A stretch of DNA of 64,000 nt from Sporosarcina sp. (GTDB taxonomy: Bacteria; Bacillota; Bacilli; Bacillales_A; Planococcaceae). The notes below the pieces were generated by a model. It was not told the origin of the DNA. It was given only the letters and a program-made list of their open reading frames with translations, and did no database searches. Both the position numbers and the translations under genes were made by a program. Shown piece after piece: positions 8,931 through 17,190 of the stretch (positions are counted from its first letter, which is position 1; each line of letters opens with the position of its first letter). Location: positions 1 through 64,000 of the forward strand of contig NZ_JARICI010000052.1 in NCBI RefSeq assembly GCF_029257255.1, read 5' to 3'.

Positions 8931-10253
8931 CTATTTAATATTCAATAAGTCCGGTAAAAACGTGGAAATTTGTGGGACGTATGTTAGGAGAAGCAAGATA
9001 ATCACCGAGGAGACAACAAAAGGAAACACCCCCCTGGATATTTGCCCAATCGATGTATTCGATATCCCGGCAGCCACAAACAAGTTGAGACCTACAGGCG
9101 GCGTAAAGAGTCCGATAGCTAAGTTGACCGTCATAAACACACCGAATACGGTCGGATCTACATCGAACATTAAGACAATCGGCAATAAAATGGGAATAAA
9201 AATGTAATAAGCAGAAATGGCATCGATAAACATACCTGCAATCAACAGAATTATATTGATCAGCAGCAGGATAATCATTTTATTTCCTGAAATACTCAGC
9301 ATGACATCAGACACCTGCGTTGCAATTTGCTCCGTCGTAATGATATACGCGTAAACACTAGCTGCACTGACGATAAACATGACAACTGCCGTCTGAATGC
9401 CAGCTGCTACCAAAATGTCATAGAGCTTTTTCAACGTTAATTCGCGGTGAATGAAGAATCCAATGAACAGACTGTAGAATACAGCGACAACTGCTGCTTC
9501 TGTCGGTGTGAAAAACCCACCGTAGATTCCACCTAAAATAATGACCGGAATGAGTAGTCCCCAAACGGCACTTGTAAACGCCTGAAAGCGTTCTTTACCT
9601 GTTGCAGGCTCGGTTTGTTTCTGAGCTTCCACTGGTCCCTCGCGTTTTTCGTGCCGGCGTCTGACGAACATTGCTGCCAGAATGAAACCAACACCCAATA
9701 ATAATCCTGGAATCACGCCCGCCATAAACATCCGGCCGATGGAAACTGGAATCTGGTCACCCGCTACAACCGCAAAGACGATGAACGCAATACTGGGTGG
9801 AATGATAATCCCGATTGCACCTGAACTCGCAACTAGGCCTGCCGCAGTTTCTGTCTTGTACCCGTTCTTCACCATACCTGGAATCAGAATTCCACCGATT
9901 GCAGCCACGGTCGCAGGACCAGAACCTGAAATCGCCGCGAAGAAAATCGCTGTCATAACGGTTACAAAAATAATGCCACTTTTCCGGTGACCGACCAGCG
10001 CCTGCGCAAAATCAATCAGTCGTTTAGAAATTCCTGCGTGCTCCATAATGACGCCCGCCAAGATAAAAAACGGAATTGCCAGCAACGTAAACTTCGCTAC
10101 ACTCGTATACATGATGTCCGCGACTAGTTCTAATCCAAACAGCCCGCTGCCCGTAAAGAGTACAACAATGGACGAGATCGCAAGTGCCACAGCAATCGGC
10201 ATTCGAAGCATAACAAGTACAAAAAATAAGCCGAATAAAATGATAGCTGTCAT
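8931..10253 (-). CDS. dctM: TRAP transporter large permease (DctM)
   Basis: A 440-residue polytopic protein with about 12 membrane helices and the TRAP large-subunit signatures GSGPATVAAIGGILIPGM, GAIGIIIPPSIAFIVF and FTPPVGLNLFVAAGI. These conserved Gly/Pro hairpins carry the sodium and substrate sites in this family. With DctQ and DctP it forms a sodium-driven importer of organic acids. Its ATG overlaps the dctQ stop by four bases. The operon continues into the SDR, ligase and thiolase genes, linking import to CoA activation. Confidence 0.93.
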   Translation of the reverse strand: MTAIILFGLFFVLVMLRMPIAVALAISSIVVLFTGSGLFGLELVADIMYTSVAKFTLLAIPFFILAGVIMEHAGISKRLIDFAQALVGHRKSGIIFVTVMTAIFFAAISGSGPATVAAIGGILIPGMVKNGYKTETAAGLVASSGAIGIIIPPSIAFIVFAVVAGDQIPVSIGRMFMAGVIPGLLLGVGFILAAMFVRRRHEKREGPVEAQKQTEPATGKERFQAFTSAVWGLLIPVIILGGIYGGFFTPTEAAVVAVFYSLFIGFFIHRELTLKKLYDILVAAGIQTAVVMFIVSAASVYAYIITTEQIATQVSDVMLSISGNKMIILLLINIILLIAGMFIDAISAYYIFIPILLPIVLMFDVDPTVFGVFMTVNLAIGLFTPPVGLNLFVAAGISNTSIGQISRGVFPFVVSSVIILLLLTYVPQISTFLPDLLNIK

Positions 10254-10735
10254 AATGGCTGCTCTCCCTTCCCATTTTGCTGACGGAATTCAGCAATCGT
10301 CACTTGAACGGAACGAATCAAACAAAACAGTGCGCCAATTGGCATCGACATCGAGAACCACCATTGCGGCCATCCCAGCGAAGGTGTTTTCTGCCCCATA
10401 TCCATTTGATACTGAACCATTTTAAATCCATAATAAAGTAAAACAAAAAACAGCAGTGCCATCATCAAACCAACCAAGATTGTAATCATATTCTTCAGCA
10501 ACTTATTGCCTCTGTCATAAATCAAGGTAAAGCCAAGGTGTGCGTACTGACGCACACCAATGGCTGTTCCGACAAATGTTAACATGACAAACAAATTAAC
10601 TGTGATTTCCTCCGTGAAAGAAAATGAATAATTGGCAAATCCTCTGGACAGCACGTTTACGAATGCAATGGTGGACATGATGGACAACACGACAACAACA
10701 ATCCACTCTTCTAATCTATTGAGTACTTTTCCCAT
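10250..10735 (-). CDS. dctQ: TRAP transporter small permease (DctQ)
   Basis: A 161-residue protein with four membrane helices of the DctQ family. It includes the conserved FVGTAIGVRQYAHLGF segment near residue 55 and the LGWPQWWFSMSMPIGA block typical of helix 4. It scaffolds the large subunit DctM. GGAGGGTGG precedes the ATG. It lies between dctP (18-base gap) and dctM (four-base overlap). Confidence 0.92.
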   Translation of the reverse strand: MGKVLNRLEEWIVVVVLSIMSTIAFVNVLSRGFANYSFSFTEEITVNLFVMLTFVGTAIGVRQYAHLGFTLIYDRGNKLLKNMITILVGLMMALLFFVLLYYGFKMVQYQMDMGQKTPSLGWPQWWFSMSMPIGALFCLIRSVQVTIAEFRQQNGKGEQPL

Positions 10736-10753
10736 CTATCCACCCTCCAGATT

Positions 10754-11797
10754 TTATTGGTCGCGGAACTTGTCTAACAGATCCTTGCCCCAGATTTCTT
10801 CGTATTTGTCATAGACCGGCTGTACAGCTTCAGTGAATTGTGCAAGTTCTTCATCAGTAGGTGCGTAGAACTGCATTCCTGCATCTTTCAGTTCTTGGAT
10901 CTGCTCTGCTTCTTTTTCTCGCGCCATTTTAACTTGGAACGCTGCTGCTTCTTTACCTAACTTCTTCACTAACTCTTGGTCTTCTACACTCATCGAATCA
11001 AACAACTTTTTGTTGATTCCTAACACCAATGGGTCATACGAGTAGTTCCAAGTCGTCAAGTAATCTTGTACTTCATTCAGCTTAGAGGAATGAATAACGT
11101 CAATTGGGTTTTCCTGACCATCAATTGTACCTTGCTGCAGTGATGTAAATACTTCAGAGAAAGCCATTGTCGTCGGGTCAGCACCTAGTGCGCGGTACAA
11201 ATCCGTATACATCGTGATTCCCGGGATACGTACTTTCAGACCTTTCATCTCTTCAGGAGACTTGATTTCTTTTTTACTGTTCGTCACTTGACGGAAACCG
11301 TTTTCCCCGAATCCAAGGAGTTCTACGTTCTTTTCATTTAATATTTCAGCGATAGCTTCTCCGCCTGCGCCGTTGAATACTTTGTCCACTCCGTCTTTAT
11401 CTTTAAACAGGAATGGCGCACTTGCTACACCAAAGCGGTCATCGAGAATCGAGTAGATGATTGTGGAGTGAAGGCTGAGATCCGTTTGTCCTTTTGTCAG
11501 GAGCTCTACTCCTTTCCCCTGGTCACCGTTGGAAAGTTGCTCGTTCGGGAAGACTTCGATGTTGATCCGGCCGTCCGTTTCTTCTTTGAGATCCTGCGCC
11601 AGTTTGTCTGCTGCTTGGTACCATGTGGATGAGTCATTGACGGTTACGGACATTTTCAGATTGTAGGATTTTTCATCTGATCCCGCTTTATCGCCTTCAG
11701 CAGATGCAGCGCCTTCCTTGTCTGACGAACAAGCCGCCAGCATTAGCATTGCCGATAATCCAATTGCCCCTAGTACACTCTTCTTTTTCATTTTCAT
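10754..11797 (-). CDS. dctP: TRAP transporter substrate-binding lipoprotein (DctP)
   Basis: A 347-residue extracytoplasmic receptor with a lipoprotein signal (MKMKKKSVLGAIGLSAMLM then LAAC), so the mature protein is anchored at the Cys after the lipobox. The DctP body includes GFRQVTNSKKEIKSPEEMKG and LKVRIPG, where the conserved Arg contacts the substrate carboxylate. It is the first gene of the eight-gene minus-strand operon. GGAGGG lies seven or eight bases before the ATG. The ligand is probably a carboxylic acid but not identifiable. Confidence 0.92.
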   Translation of the reverse strand: MKMKKKSVLGAIGLSAMLMLAACSSDKEGAASAEGDKAGSDEKSYNLKMSVTVNDSSTWYQAADKLAQDLKEETDGRINIEVFPNEQLSNGDQGKGVELLTKGQTDLSLHSTIIYSILDDRFGVASAPFLFKDKDGVDKVFNGAGGEAIAEILNEKNVELLGFGENGFRQVTNSKKEIKSPEEMKGLKVRIPGITMYTDLYRALGADPTTMAFSEVFTSLQQGTIDGQENPIDVIHSSKLNEVQDYLTTWNYSYDPLVLGINKKLFDSMSVEDQELVKKLGKEAAAFQVKMAREKEAEQIQELKDAGMQFYAPTDEELAQFTEAVQPVYDKYEEIWGKDLLDKFRDQ

Positions 11798-11839
11798 CTT
11801 TATTTCCCTCCAGTTTTTTGTCTAAGTATTGTAGTTTTA

Positions 11840-12118
11840 GCACCGTTGATTTCCGTTCCAGGCGGACGCGTGTCTTGCGGACCCGCGGTGAGCCAAGCGA
11901 ACAGCGAAGTGTTCGCTTGGCCGTATTTCTGTGTACTTCACAGAAATTAAGGCAATACAGAGTATGTACTACAACTCTTTTCGCTTCGCTCCCCTAAGTT
12001 GTCTCACCTGTCGGGCTGATCCTCCCAGAGTTCTTTTGCCGCGGGCTCACACGAAGTGAGTCATGCAGTCGGTGCCGCAGGACGCGGCGAACTTAGACTG
12101 CCTTGCACTCCAATCAAC
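11840..12118 (-). repeat. Interspersed intergenic repeat, paired-hairpin element, long copy
   Basis: Read on the minus strand the element runs from GATTGGAGTGCAAGGC through CTCTGGGAGGAT, GGTGAGAC, GGAGCGAAGCGAA, a hairpin (ATTTCTGTG / CACAGAAAT), a perfect hairpin (GCCAAGCGAAC / GTTCGCTTGGC), CGTCCGCCTGGAACGG and ATCAACGGT. A shorter inverted copy is at 105-245. I recall very similar elements scattered between genes in many Bacillales, which is recall and not a search. It fills most of the 413-base gap between dctP and glcF, where no gene is visible. Confidence 0.75.
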
Positions 12119-12210
12119 TAAGTAGTACTTACAACGCTTACCTTCAAATTTCACAACTTTAACTCAACCCATCCAGAAAGTTCATTCTCATCAATATAGA
12201 GTAGATCTTA

Positions 12211-13521
12211 CTAAAACAACTTTTCATGAATCAGGTCAACGATATGCACGGCTCGTGATGTTTGTGAGAGTCCCTCCCTTTCTACACCTACTTTCATTTG
12301 CAGCAGACAGCCCGGGTTGGTGGTGACGATGGTGGTTGCTTGTATGTCTTGCACCTCTTCCATCTTGGCGTCGAGAATGGCCATGGCCATTTCGGGCTGC
12401 AGCAAGTTATAGATACCGGCGGATCCGCAGCATAGGCGGGCGCCGGGTAATTCTACGAATACGGCGTCGTTCATGGCGTGAAGAATTGCTCTGGGTTCGT
12501 TGATGACGCCGTTGACGTTGCGCAAGTGACAGGAATCCTGGTAAGTGATTAATTCTTTTATGTCAGAACTCGGACGTGCAGCGAGTTTCTCGACAATGCC
12601 CAGCTGAACGAGCAATGAAGAGATATCAATTTGCTTCTCAACAAAGTGTTTTGCTTTTGCTGAGAGTGTTTCGTCCTTTTCGAATAAACGGTCATATTCG
12701 GCTAAAAATGCGCCGCAGCCGCCTGCGTTGTTGACGATAAAGTCCACATTTCCGGCATCAAATGCTTCCAAATTGGCTTTGGCATTGCGGGTCGCACGGT
12801 CCATTTCTCCGCTATGGCCCTGGAGAGCACCGCAACATTGCTGGTTTTTCGGAAGGATGATTTCACACCCAAGGAACTCCAGCAAATCAATAGTATTGCG
12901 ATTCGTTTCTTGGAACATCGTGTCCATCAGACAGCCAGTGAAGAACGCTACTTTCGTTTTCTTTGCTTCTGAATGAATTAGCACGTTTCGGCGCTTCGGC
13001 GGATCTGGCAGAACCTTTTCCATATCCCGCATAACCGCAGGGAACAAGTCCAAAAAGCCAACTTTCCTGACCACCTTCTGCAGACCCGACTTTTGATAGA
13101 ACCGCACGAGACCGACTGCCTGCTTCATTCGCTTCTGATCGGCGAATAAGTGATCGAAGGCCCCTTTTCGAATGACCTTCTCTTTTACAGATAGCTGTTT
13201 TGCCGAAACGATTGCATCCCTGGTTTCTTCAATCAGTGTTCCATACTGTACGCCTGCAGGACAGGCCGGTTCGCACGCCCGGCAGCCGAGGCACAAATCG
13301 AATGCTTCTTCGATTGACCCGTCCCATTCCACCACACCGTCTCTCACGGCTTTCATTAAGGCGATACGTCCACGGGGAGACTGTGTTTCGTCATAGCCTG
13401 ATTGAATATATGTGGGACAGGCGGGTAAACAGAACCCACAGCGCATGCAGTCCATCAATCTGTTTTCATCGACATGCGTGACGAACGCCTTGCGAATGGC
13501 TTCCGTTTGCACATTACTCAT
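12211..13521 (-). CDS. glcF: Glycolate oxidase iron-sulfur subunit GlcF
   Basis: A 436-residue protein with two ferredoxin-type 4Fe-4S motifs near the N-terminus (CMRCGFCLPACPTY and CLGCRACEPACPAGV) and two C-terminal CCG domains (QQCCGALQGHSG and ARLCCGSAGIYN). It passes electrons from the flavin subunit GlcD toward the respiratory chain. The ATG at 13521 overlaps the glcD stop by eight bases and gives the normal family N-terminus; the frame is also open a further 12 codons upstream. In B. subtilis the pair is ysfC-ysfD. Confidence 0.9.
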   Translation of the reverse strand: MSNVQTEAIRKAFVTHVDENRLMDCMRCGFCLPACPTYIQSGYDETQSPRGRIALMKAVRDGVVEWDGSIEEAFDLCLGCRACEPACPAGVQYGTLIEETRDAIVSAKQLSVKEKVIRKGAFDHLFADQKRMKQAVGLVRFYQKSGLQKVVRKVGFLDLFPAVMRDMEKVLPDPPKRRNVLIHSEAKKTKVAFFTGCLMDTMFQETNRNTIDLLEFLGCEIILPKNQQCCGALQGHSGEMDRATRNAKANLEAFDAGNVDFIVNNAGGCGAFLAEYDRLFEKDETLSAKAKHFVEKQIDISSLLVQLGIVEKLAARPSSDIKELITYQDSCHLRNVNGVINEPRAILHAMNDAVFVELPGARLCCGSAGIYNLLQPEMAMAILDAKMEEVQDIQATTIVTTNPGCLLQMKVGVEREGLSQTSRAVHIVDLIHEKLF

Positions 13522-14926
13522 GCTGCACCACAATCCTTTTCTTCGTATCCTTCGCAAACATCTTCCCCGGATTCATGATGTTGAGCGGATCGATTGCCTG
13601 CTTGATACTTTTCATGACCGCCATTCCTTCAGGTCCAATTTTCCACTCCAGATAAGGAGACTTCATTTCGCCGACGCCGTGTTCTCCGGTAATGGTGCCG
13701 CCCAGTTGAATGGCACGATCGAAAATTTCTGCGAATGCAGCTTCGACGCGGCTCATTTCTTCTTCATCGCGTTCATCTGTCAAAATGGTCGGATGCAGGT
13801 TACCGTCGCCGGCATGTCCAAATGTACAAATGAGCAAATCATATTTGACTGCAATCTTTTGAATGGTTTTCACCATGTTGGCAATTTCCGACCGCGGAAC
13901 CGTCGCATCTTCCAGGATGGTCGTCGGCCTTAAACGTGCCAGTGCCGATAACGCAACACGCCTTGCAATGCTGAGCTGTGCCGCCTCATCTGCTGACTTC
14001 GCCATTTGTACAGATGTCGCACCATGTTCCATGCAAAGCTGATGAACGAGCGCCATATCTTTATCGACCACCGCTTCATCGCCGTCCTGCTCAATCAGCA
14101 GCATCGCTTCACAATCTGTAGGCAATCCGATATGCATGAAATCTTCCACTGCCTGAATCGTTCCTTTATCCATGAACTCGAGCGTAGCCGGTACAATCTT
14201 CGCCGCAATAATGGAAGAAACCGTTTCGGCCGCTTCTTCTAGTTCATTGTAGAAAGCGAGCAGTGTCTTCTTCGTTTTCGGTTCCGGAATTAAACCAAGC
14301 GTGATTTCTGCAATGACGCCAAGTGTCCCTTCCGAGCCGACGTACAGACTGGTCAGATCATAGCCCGCCACGTCCTTGGCCAGTTTGCCGCCCGTTGTAA
14401 TCACTTCGCCCGACGGCATGACAACTTTCAACGCTTTGACGTAATCCCGTGTCACCCCGTATTTCAATCCCCGCAGCCCGCCTGAATTTTCGCTGACGTT
14501 GCCGCCGATTGTCGATATACTCATTGAGCTCGGATCAGGTGGATAGAACAGCCCGCTTGCTGCAACCTTTTCATTGATTGTCTGTGTAATGACACCGGGT
14601 TCCACCGTAATCGTTAAGTTTTCTTCATCCAGCTCCAAAATTTTGTTCATTCGGTTGAAAAGTAAGACTACACCGCCCGACGTCGGCGTTGTACCTGCTG
14701 CTAAATTCGTTCCTGACCCCCTCGAAACAATCGGAATCTGGAACTCTGCACACACTTTGACTATTACCTGTATTTCTTCAATGGAAGAAGGCGACAGGAC
14801 GACATCCGGCATCGCTTGAAAATTGGCTGTTGCGTCATAGGAATACGCAAGCTTCTGTGCAACTGTTGTTTTCGCATGGGCAGTTCCCGTAATCGCAACT
14901 AACCGTTCAAGTACTTGAGCATCCAT
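13514..14926 (-). CDS. glcD: Glycolate/lactate oxidase FAD subunit GlcD
   Basis: A 470-residue FAD-linked oxidase of the VAO/PCMH fold. It has IPIVSRGSGTNLAAG for FAD pyrophosphate binding, SMSISTIGGNVSENSGGLRG, GSEGTLGVI and the C-terminal GGTITGEHGVGEMK. It oxidises glycolate or another 2-hydroxy acid to the 2-oxo acid. GlcE is absent, as usual in Bacillota, where one flavoprotein plus GlcF suffices. AAAGGAGG precedes the ATG. The upstream region carries a cre-like site, and a CdaR-type regulator lies two genes away, both consistent with catabolic control. Confidence 0.9.
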   Translation of the reverse strand: MDAQVLERLVAITGTAHAKTTVAQKLAYSYDATANFQAMPDVVLSPSSIEEIQVIVKVCAEFQIPIVSRGSGTNLAAGTTPTSGGVVLLFNRMNKILELDEENLTITVEPGVITQTINEKVAASGLFYPPDPSSMSISTIGGNVSENSGGLRGLKYGVTRDYVKALKVVMPSGEVITTGGKLAKDVAGYDLTSLYVGSEGTLGVIAEITLGLIPEPKTKKTLLAFYNELEEAAETVSSIIAAKIVPATLEFMDKGTIQAVEDFMHIGLPTDCEAMLLIEQDGDEAVVDKDMALVHQLCMEHGATSVQMAKSADEAAQLSIARRVALSALARLRPTTILEDATVPRSEIANMVKTIQKIAVKYDLLICTFGHAGDGNLHPTILTDERDEEEMSRVEAAFAEIFDRAIQLGGTITGEHGVGEMKSPYLEWKIGPEGMAVMKSIKQAIDPLNIMNPGKMFAKDTKKRIVVQHE

Positions 14927-14956
14927 GAAGTTCCTCCTTTCTAACAGTTTGATTAA

Positions 14957-14979
14957 TTAGTCTAATTCTAATAGTCTAA
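14957..14979. promoter_or_regulatory. Direct repeat TAGTCTAA upstream of glcD
   Basis: Two TAGTCTAA copies about 14 bases apart lie 30-50 bases before the glcD start. They may be a regulator binding site, for example for the nearby CdaR-type protein, but nothing in the sequence ties them to it. Confidence 0.3.
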
Positions 14980-15098
14980 CTATTTAATTCATATGGACAA
15001 TCACACAAGATTACATGTCGATTTTTTCGCATTTTTGTATGAATAGACAAATTGCAGAGTATAAAGACCTAAAATACAACCTATTATACTAGCATAAT

Positions 15099-15112
15099 AG
15101 TAAACGCTTACA
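15099..15112. promoter_or_regulatory. cre-like CcpA operator upstream of glcD
   Basis: AGTAAACGCTTACA matches the cre consensus TGTAAnCGnTTnCA with one change at the first base. On the minus strand a TATAAT at 15083-15088 lies just downstream, so the site overlaps the expected -35 position of a glcD promoter. This fits carbon catabolite repression of glycolate oxidation. Confidence 0.55.
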
Positions 15113-15133
15113 TTTATGATCTTACTTTCAACA

Positions 15134-15164
15134 GAAAAAAGAGAAGAGCTGGATGCTCTTCTCT
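15134..15164 (-). terminator. Rho-independent terminator after the YibE/F pair
   Basis: On the minus strand AGAGAAGAGC pairs with GCTCTTCTCT around a five-base loop and is followed by TTTTTT. It overlaps the stop codon of the second YibE/F gene. Confidence 0.85.
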
Positions 15165-15936
15165 ATATTTTTTCGGTTTTTTTGGTCGTCCTAACTAAAA
15201 AGTTTGCATTAATCCACGAAGCAATCGGAATGACTAAAGCAATACCCATTCCGGCACAAAGAATCAAAATCATTTCGGAACTGAATATCTTTGAATTGAC
15301 GATTTCACCAATAGAATACTCGAGATCCTTGAACCAAATAAGCAACGCCAAGTAACCGCCAAAAAAGGCAAAAAACAATGTATTTGTATCTGTTCCTAAA
15401 ATATCCCGGCCAATGCTGACACCTGTTTTAAATAATTCCTTCTTGCTGAGTACAGGATTATGCTTAAATACTTCATGCATGGTAGATGCAATAGAGATTG
15501 CGACATCCATAATCGCACCAATCGTACTCATAATAATGACAGAAGCTCCTATTTTCATGAAGTCCACACCAATATACAAAGACAGTCCCGCAATCGCTTC
15601 TTCCTCCTCTTCACCAAACCCTTGTATCATCAGCTTATCAGAAACAATGACAATGAAAGATAATAAAATCACAATGGTGATGATCGTGGAAATAAAAGCA
15701 ATTATTGTTTTACTGTTTACTTCATTAATATAGAAAAGACTGATACATCCAATCAGCGTACTTGCGATGAACGTGATCAGAATGGGATTGGCAGATGGAT
15801 CGAGCATAAAAAACATTGTAAAGAAGATGACGCCAAAGTTTAAGAACAGCGAAAAGAAAGACCTAGCTCCGCTCTTTCCGCCAACCATTATCATCAATAC
15901 GAGTAAAATTCCTGCGAGCCATACTAATACATTCAT
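15163..15936 (-). CDS. YibE/F family membrane protein (second of pair)
   Basis: A 257-residue integral membrane protein with about seven helices of the YibE/F family. Conserved features include GAIMDVAISIASTMHEV and GRDILGTDTNTLFFAFFGG, which the neighbouring protein shares. The family has no established biochemical role; transport is often suggested. It overlaps the upstream paralogue by four bases, so the two may form a heteromeric complex. AAAGAGGGCGAGAGT precedes the ATG. Confidence 0.8.
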   Translation of the reverse strand: MNVLVWLAGILLVLMIMVGGKSGARSFFSLFLNFGVIFFTMFFMLDPSANPILITFIASTLIGCISLFYINEVNSKTIIAFISTIITIVILLSFIVIVSDKLMIQGFGEEEEEAIAGLSLYIGVDFMKIGASVIIMSTIGAIMDVAISIASTMHEVFKHNPVLSKKELFKTGVSIGRDILGTDTNTLFFAFFGGYLALLIWFKDLEYSIGEIVNSKIFSSEMILILCAGMGIALVIPIASWINANFLVRTTKKTEKI

Positions 15937-17054
15937 ACTCTCGCCCTCTTTCGCTCAATGAAAAATATCGCCGTATACAGACCAATCGGAATCGTCAGCA
16001 CAATGCCGATCCCGCCAGCTAATGCGCGGGCCAGTTCCAGTGACAGATTCATCGAAAGCGCAAATCCTACAGGAGAAGCATTTTTCAAATAAAGAATCAG
16101 CATCGGAATCGAGCCGCTGATATAGGCAAAGAACAAAATACTTGTGATCGTACCCATGATATCTTTCCCGATCCCTATCCCTGATGCTCTCAGCGCTTTT
16201 ATGGAGATCGTCCGGTCCCTTTCATATAAGGCAAAAATAGACGAAGACATCGTGATGGCAACGTCCATGATGGCGCCTAATGATCCAATGAACAAGCCCG
16301 CCATAAACACGGTATGATAAGGACGCGTCAAAAACTGCATTTCCTCATAACGCAGACCATTCCCCGAAGTGAGCCAGATGACCAGGGAGGTGATAGACAG
16401 CGATGCAACTGTTGCGATGAGCGTCGCAGCAATCGCCGCGTATGTTTTTTCATTAAATCCGCTGACCAGCAACAGTGAAATCGCGGTAAATAACAGAATA
16501 CATATCCCACAGACAAGCAGCAGACTGACGTTTGAGTAATTCACGTAGACATCTAAAGCAAAAGACAGAAGCAGAACATTGATCACAAAACTGACGATCG
16601 CGAGCAACCCTTGCTTATGTCCGACAAGTAATAAGGTAAAGATGAATATCCAGGCGACAACCAGCACATATTTATCACGCTTTACGTCTGTAATGGTCCC
16701 TGCCAGATCTCCATCTGTTTCTGAATCAATGGAAACAAACAGTTCGTTTCCTATATGGTATTGCTGATCATATGCACCCGAAGTGGAATACTGATTGGTC
16801 AAATGAATCTGCCGGCCTTTATCCTCTCCGTTTTTTAATGCAGCTGTGATGTTCTGAATAAACAGCGTGTCTTCATTGCCGTGCATATCTGTTACATCGA
16901 TTGCCTCTTCTATTGTTATATCGACCACTTCAGCGATCGGGCGGTCATAAAATGAATAATTATGATTTATAAACACAATGGAAACGATACAGCTAAGTGC
17001 CAGGATCAAAAACATGATCCATTGCAAAGTTGTGATGTTCCTGATTCTATTCAA
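15933..17054 (-). CDS. YibE/F family membrane protein with extracytoplasmic domain
   Basis: A 373-residue YibE/F protein. One N-terminal helix (residues about 10-28) is followed by a soluble region of roughly 90 residues that should lie outside the membrane, a second helix near residue 122, and then the conserved multi-helix core with GAIMDVAITMSSSIFALY and GIGKDIMGTITSILFFAY. The TTG at 17054 is chosen because AGGAGG lies seven bases upstream; the GTG at 17072 would precede that site. It is translationally coupled to the second YibE/F gene. The extra N-terminal domain distinguishes it from its partner. Function unknown. Confidence 0.78.
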   Translation of the reverse strand: MNRIRNITTLQWIMFLILALSCIVSIVFINHNYSFYDRPIAEVVDITIEEAIDVTDMHGNEDTLFIQNITAALKNGEDKGRQIHLTNQYSTSGAYDQQYHIGNELFVSIDSETDGDLAGTITDVKRDKYVLVVAWIFIFTLLLVGHKQGLLAIVSFVINVLLLSFALDVYVNYSNVSLLLVCGICILLFTAISLLLVSGFNEKTYAAIAATLIATVASLSITSLVIWLTSGNGLRYEEMQFLTRPYHTVFMAGLFIGSLGAIMDVAITMSSSIFALYERDRTISIKALRASGIGIGKDIMGTITSILFFAYISGSIPMLILYLKNASPVGFALSMNLSLELARALAGGIGIVLTIPIGLYTAIFFIERKRARV

Positions 17055-17151
17055 AATAAATCCTCCTGACACTCTTAGGATAAGACACTGTTTAAGCCTA
17101 CCATGAATAGGACGCAGGATTTACAAAAATGATCTGTTTCCCATTCAACAA

Positions 17152-17184
17152 GAAAAGCCCCGTTTCCATTATAGGAAGCGAAGC
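17152..17184 (-). terminator. Terminator of the CdaR-type regulator gene
   Basis: On the minus strand GCTTCGCTTCC pairs imperfectly with GGAAACGGGGC around TATAAT, followed by TTTTCTTGTT. It lies just after the stop at 17191. Confidence 0.65.
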
Positions 17185-17190
17185 AAGTTG

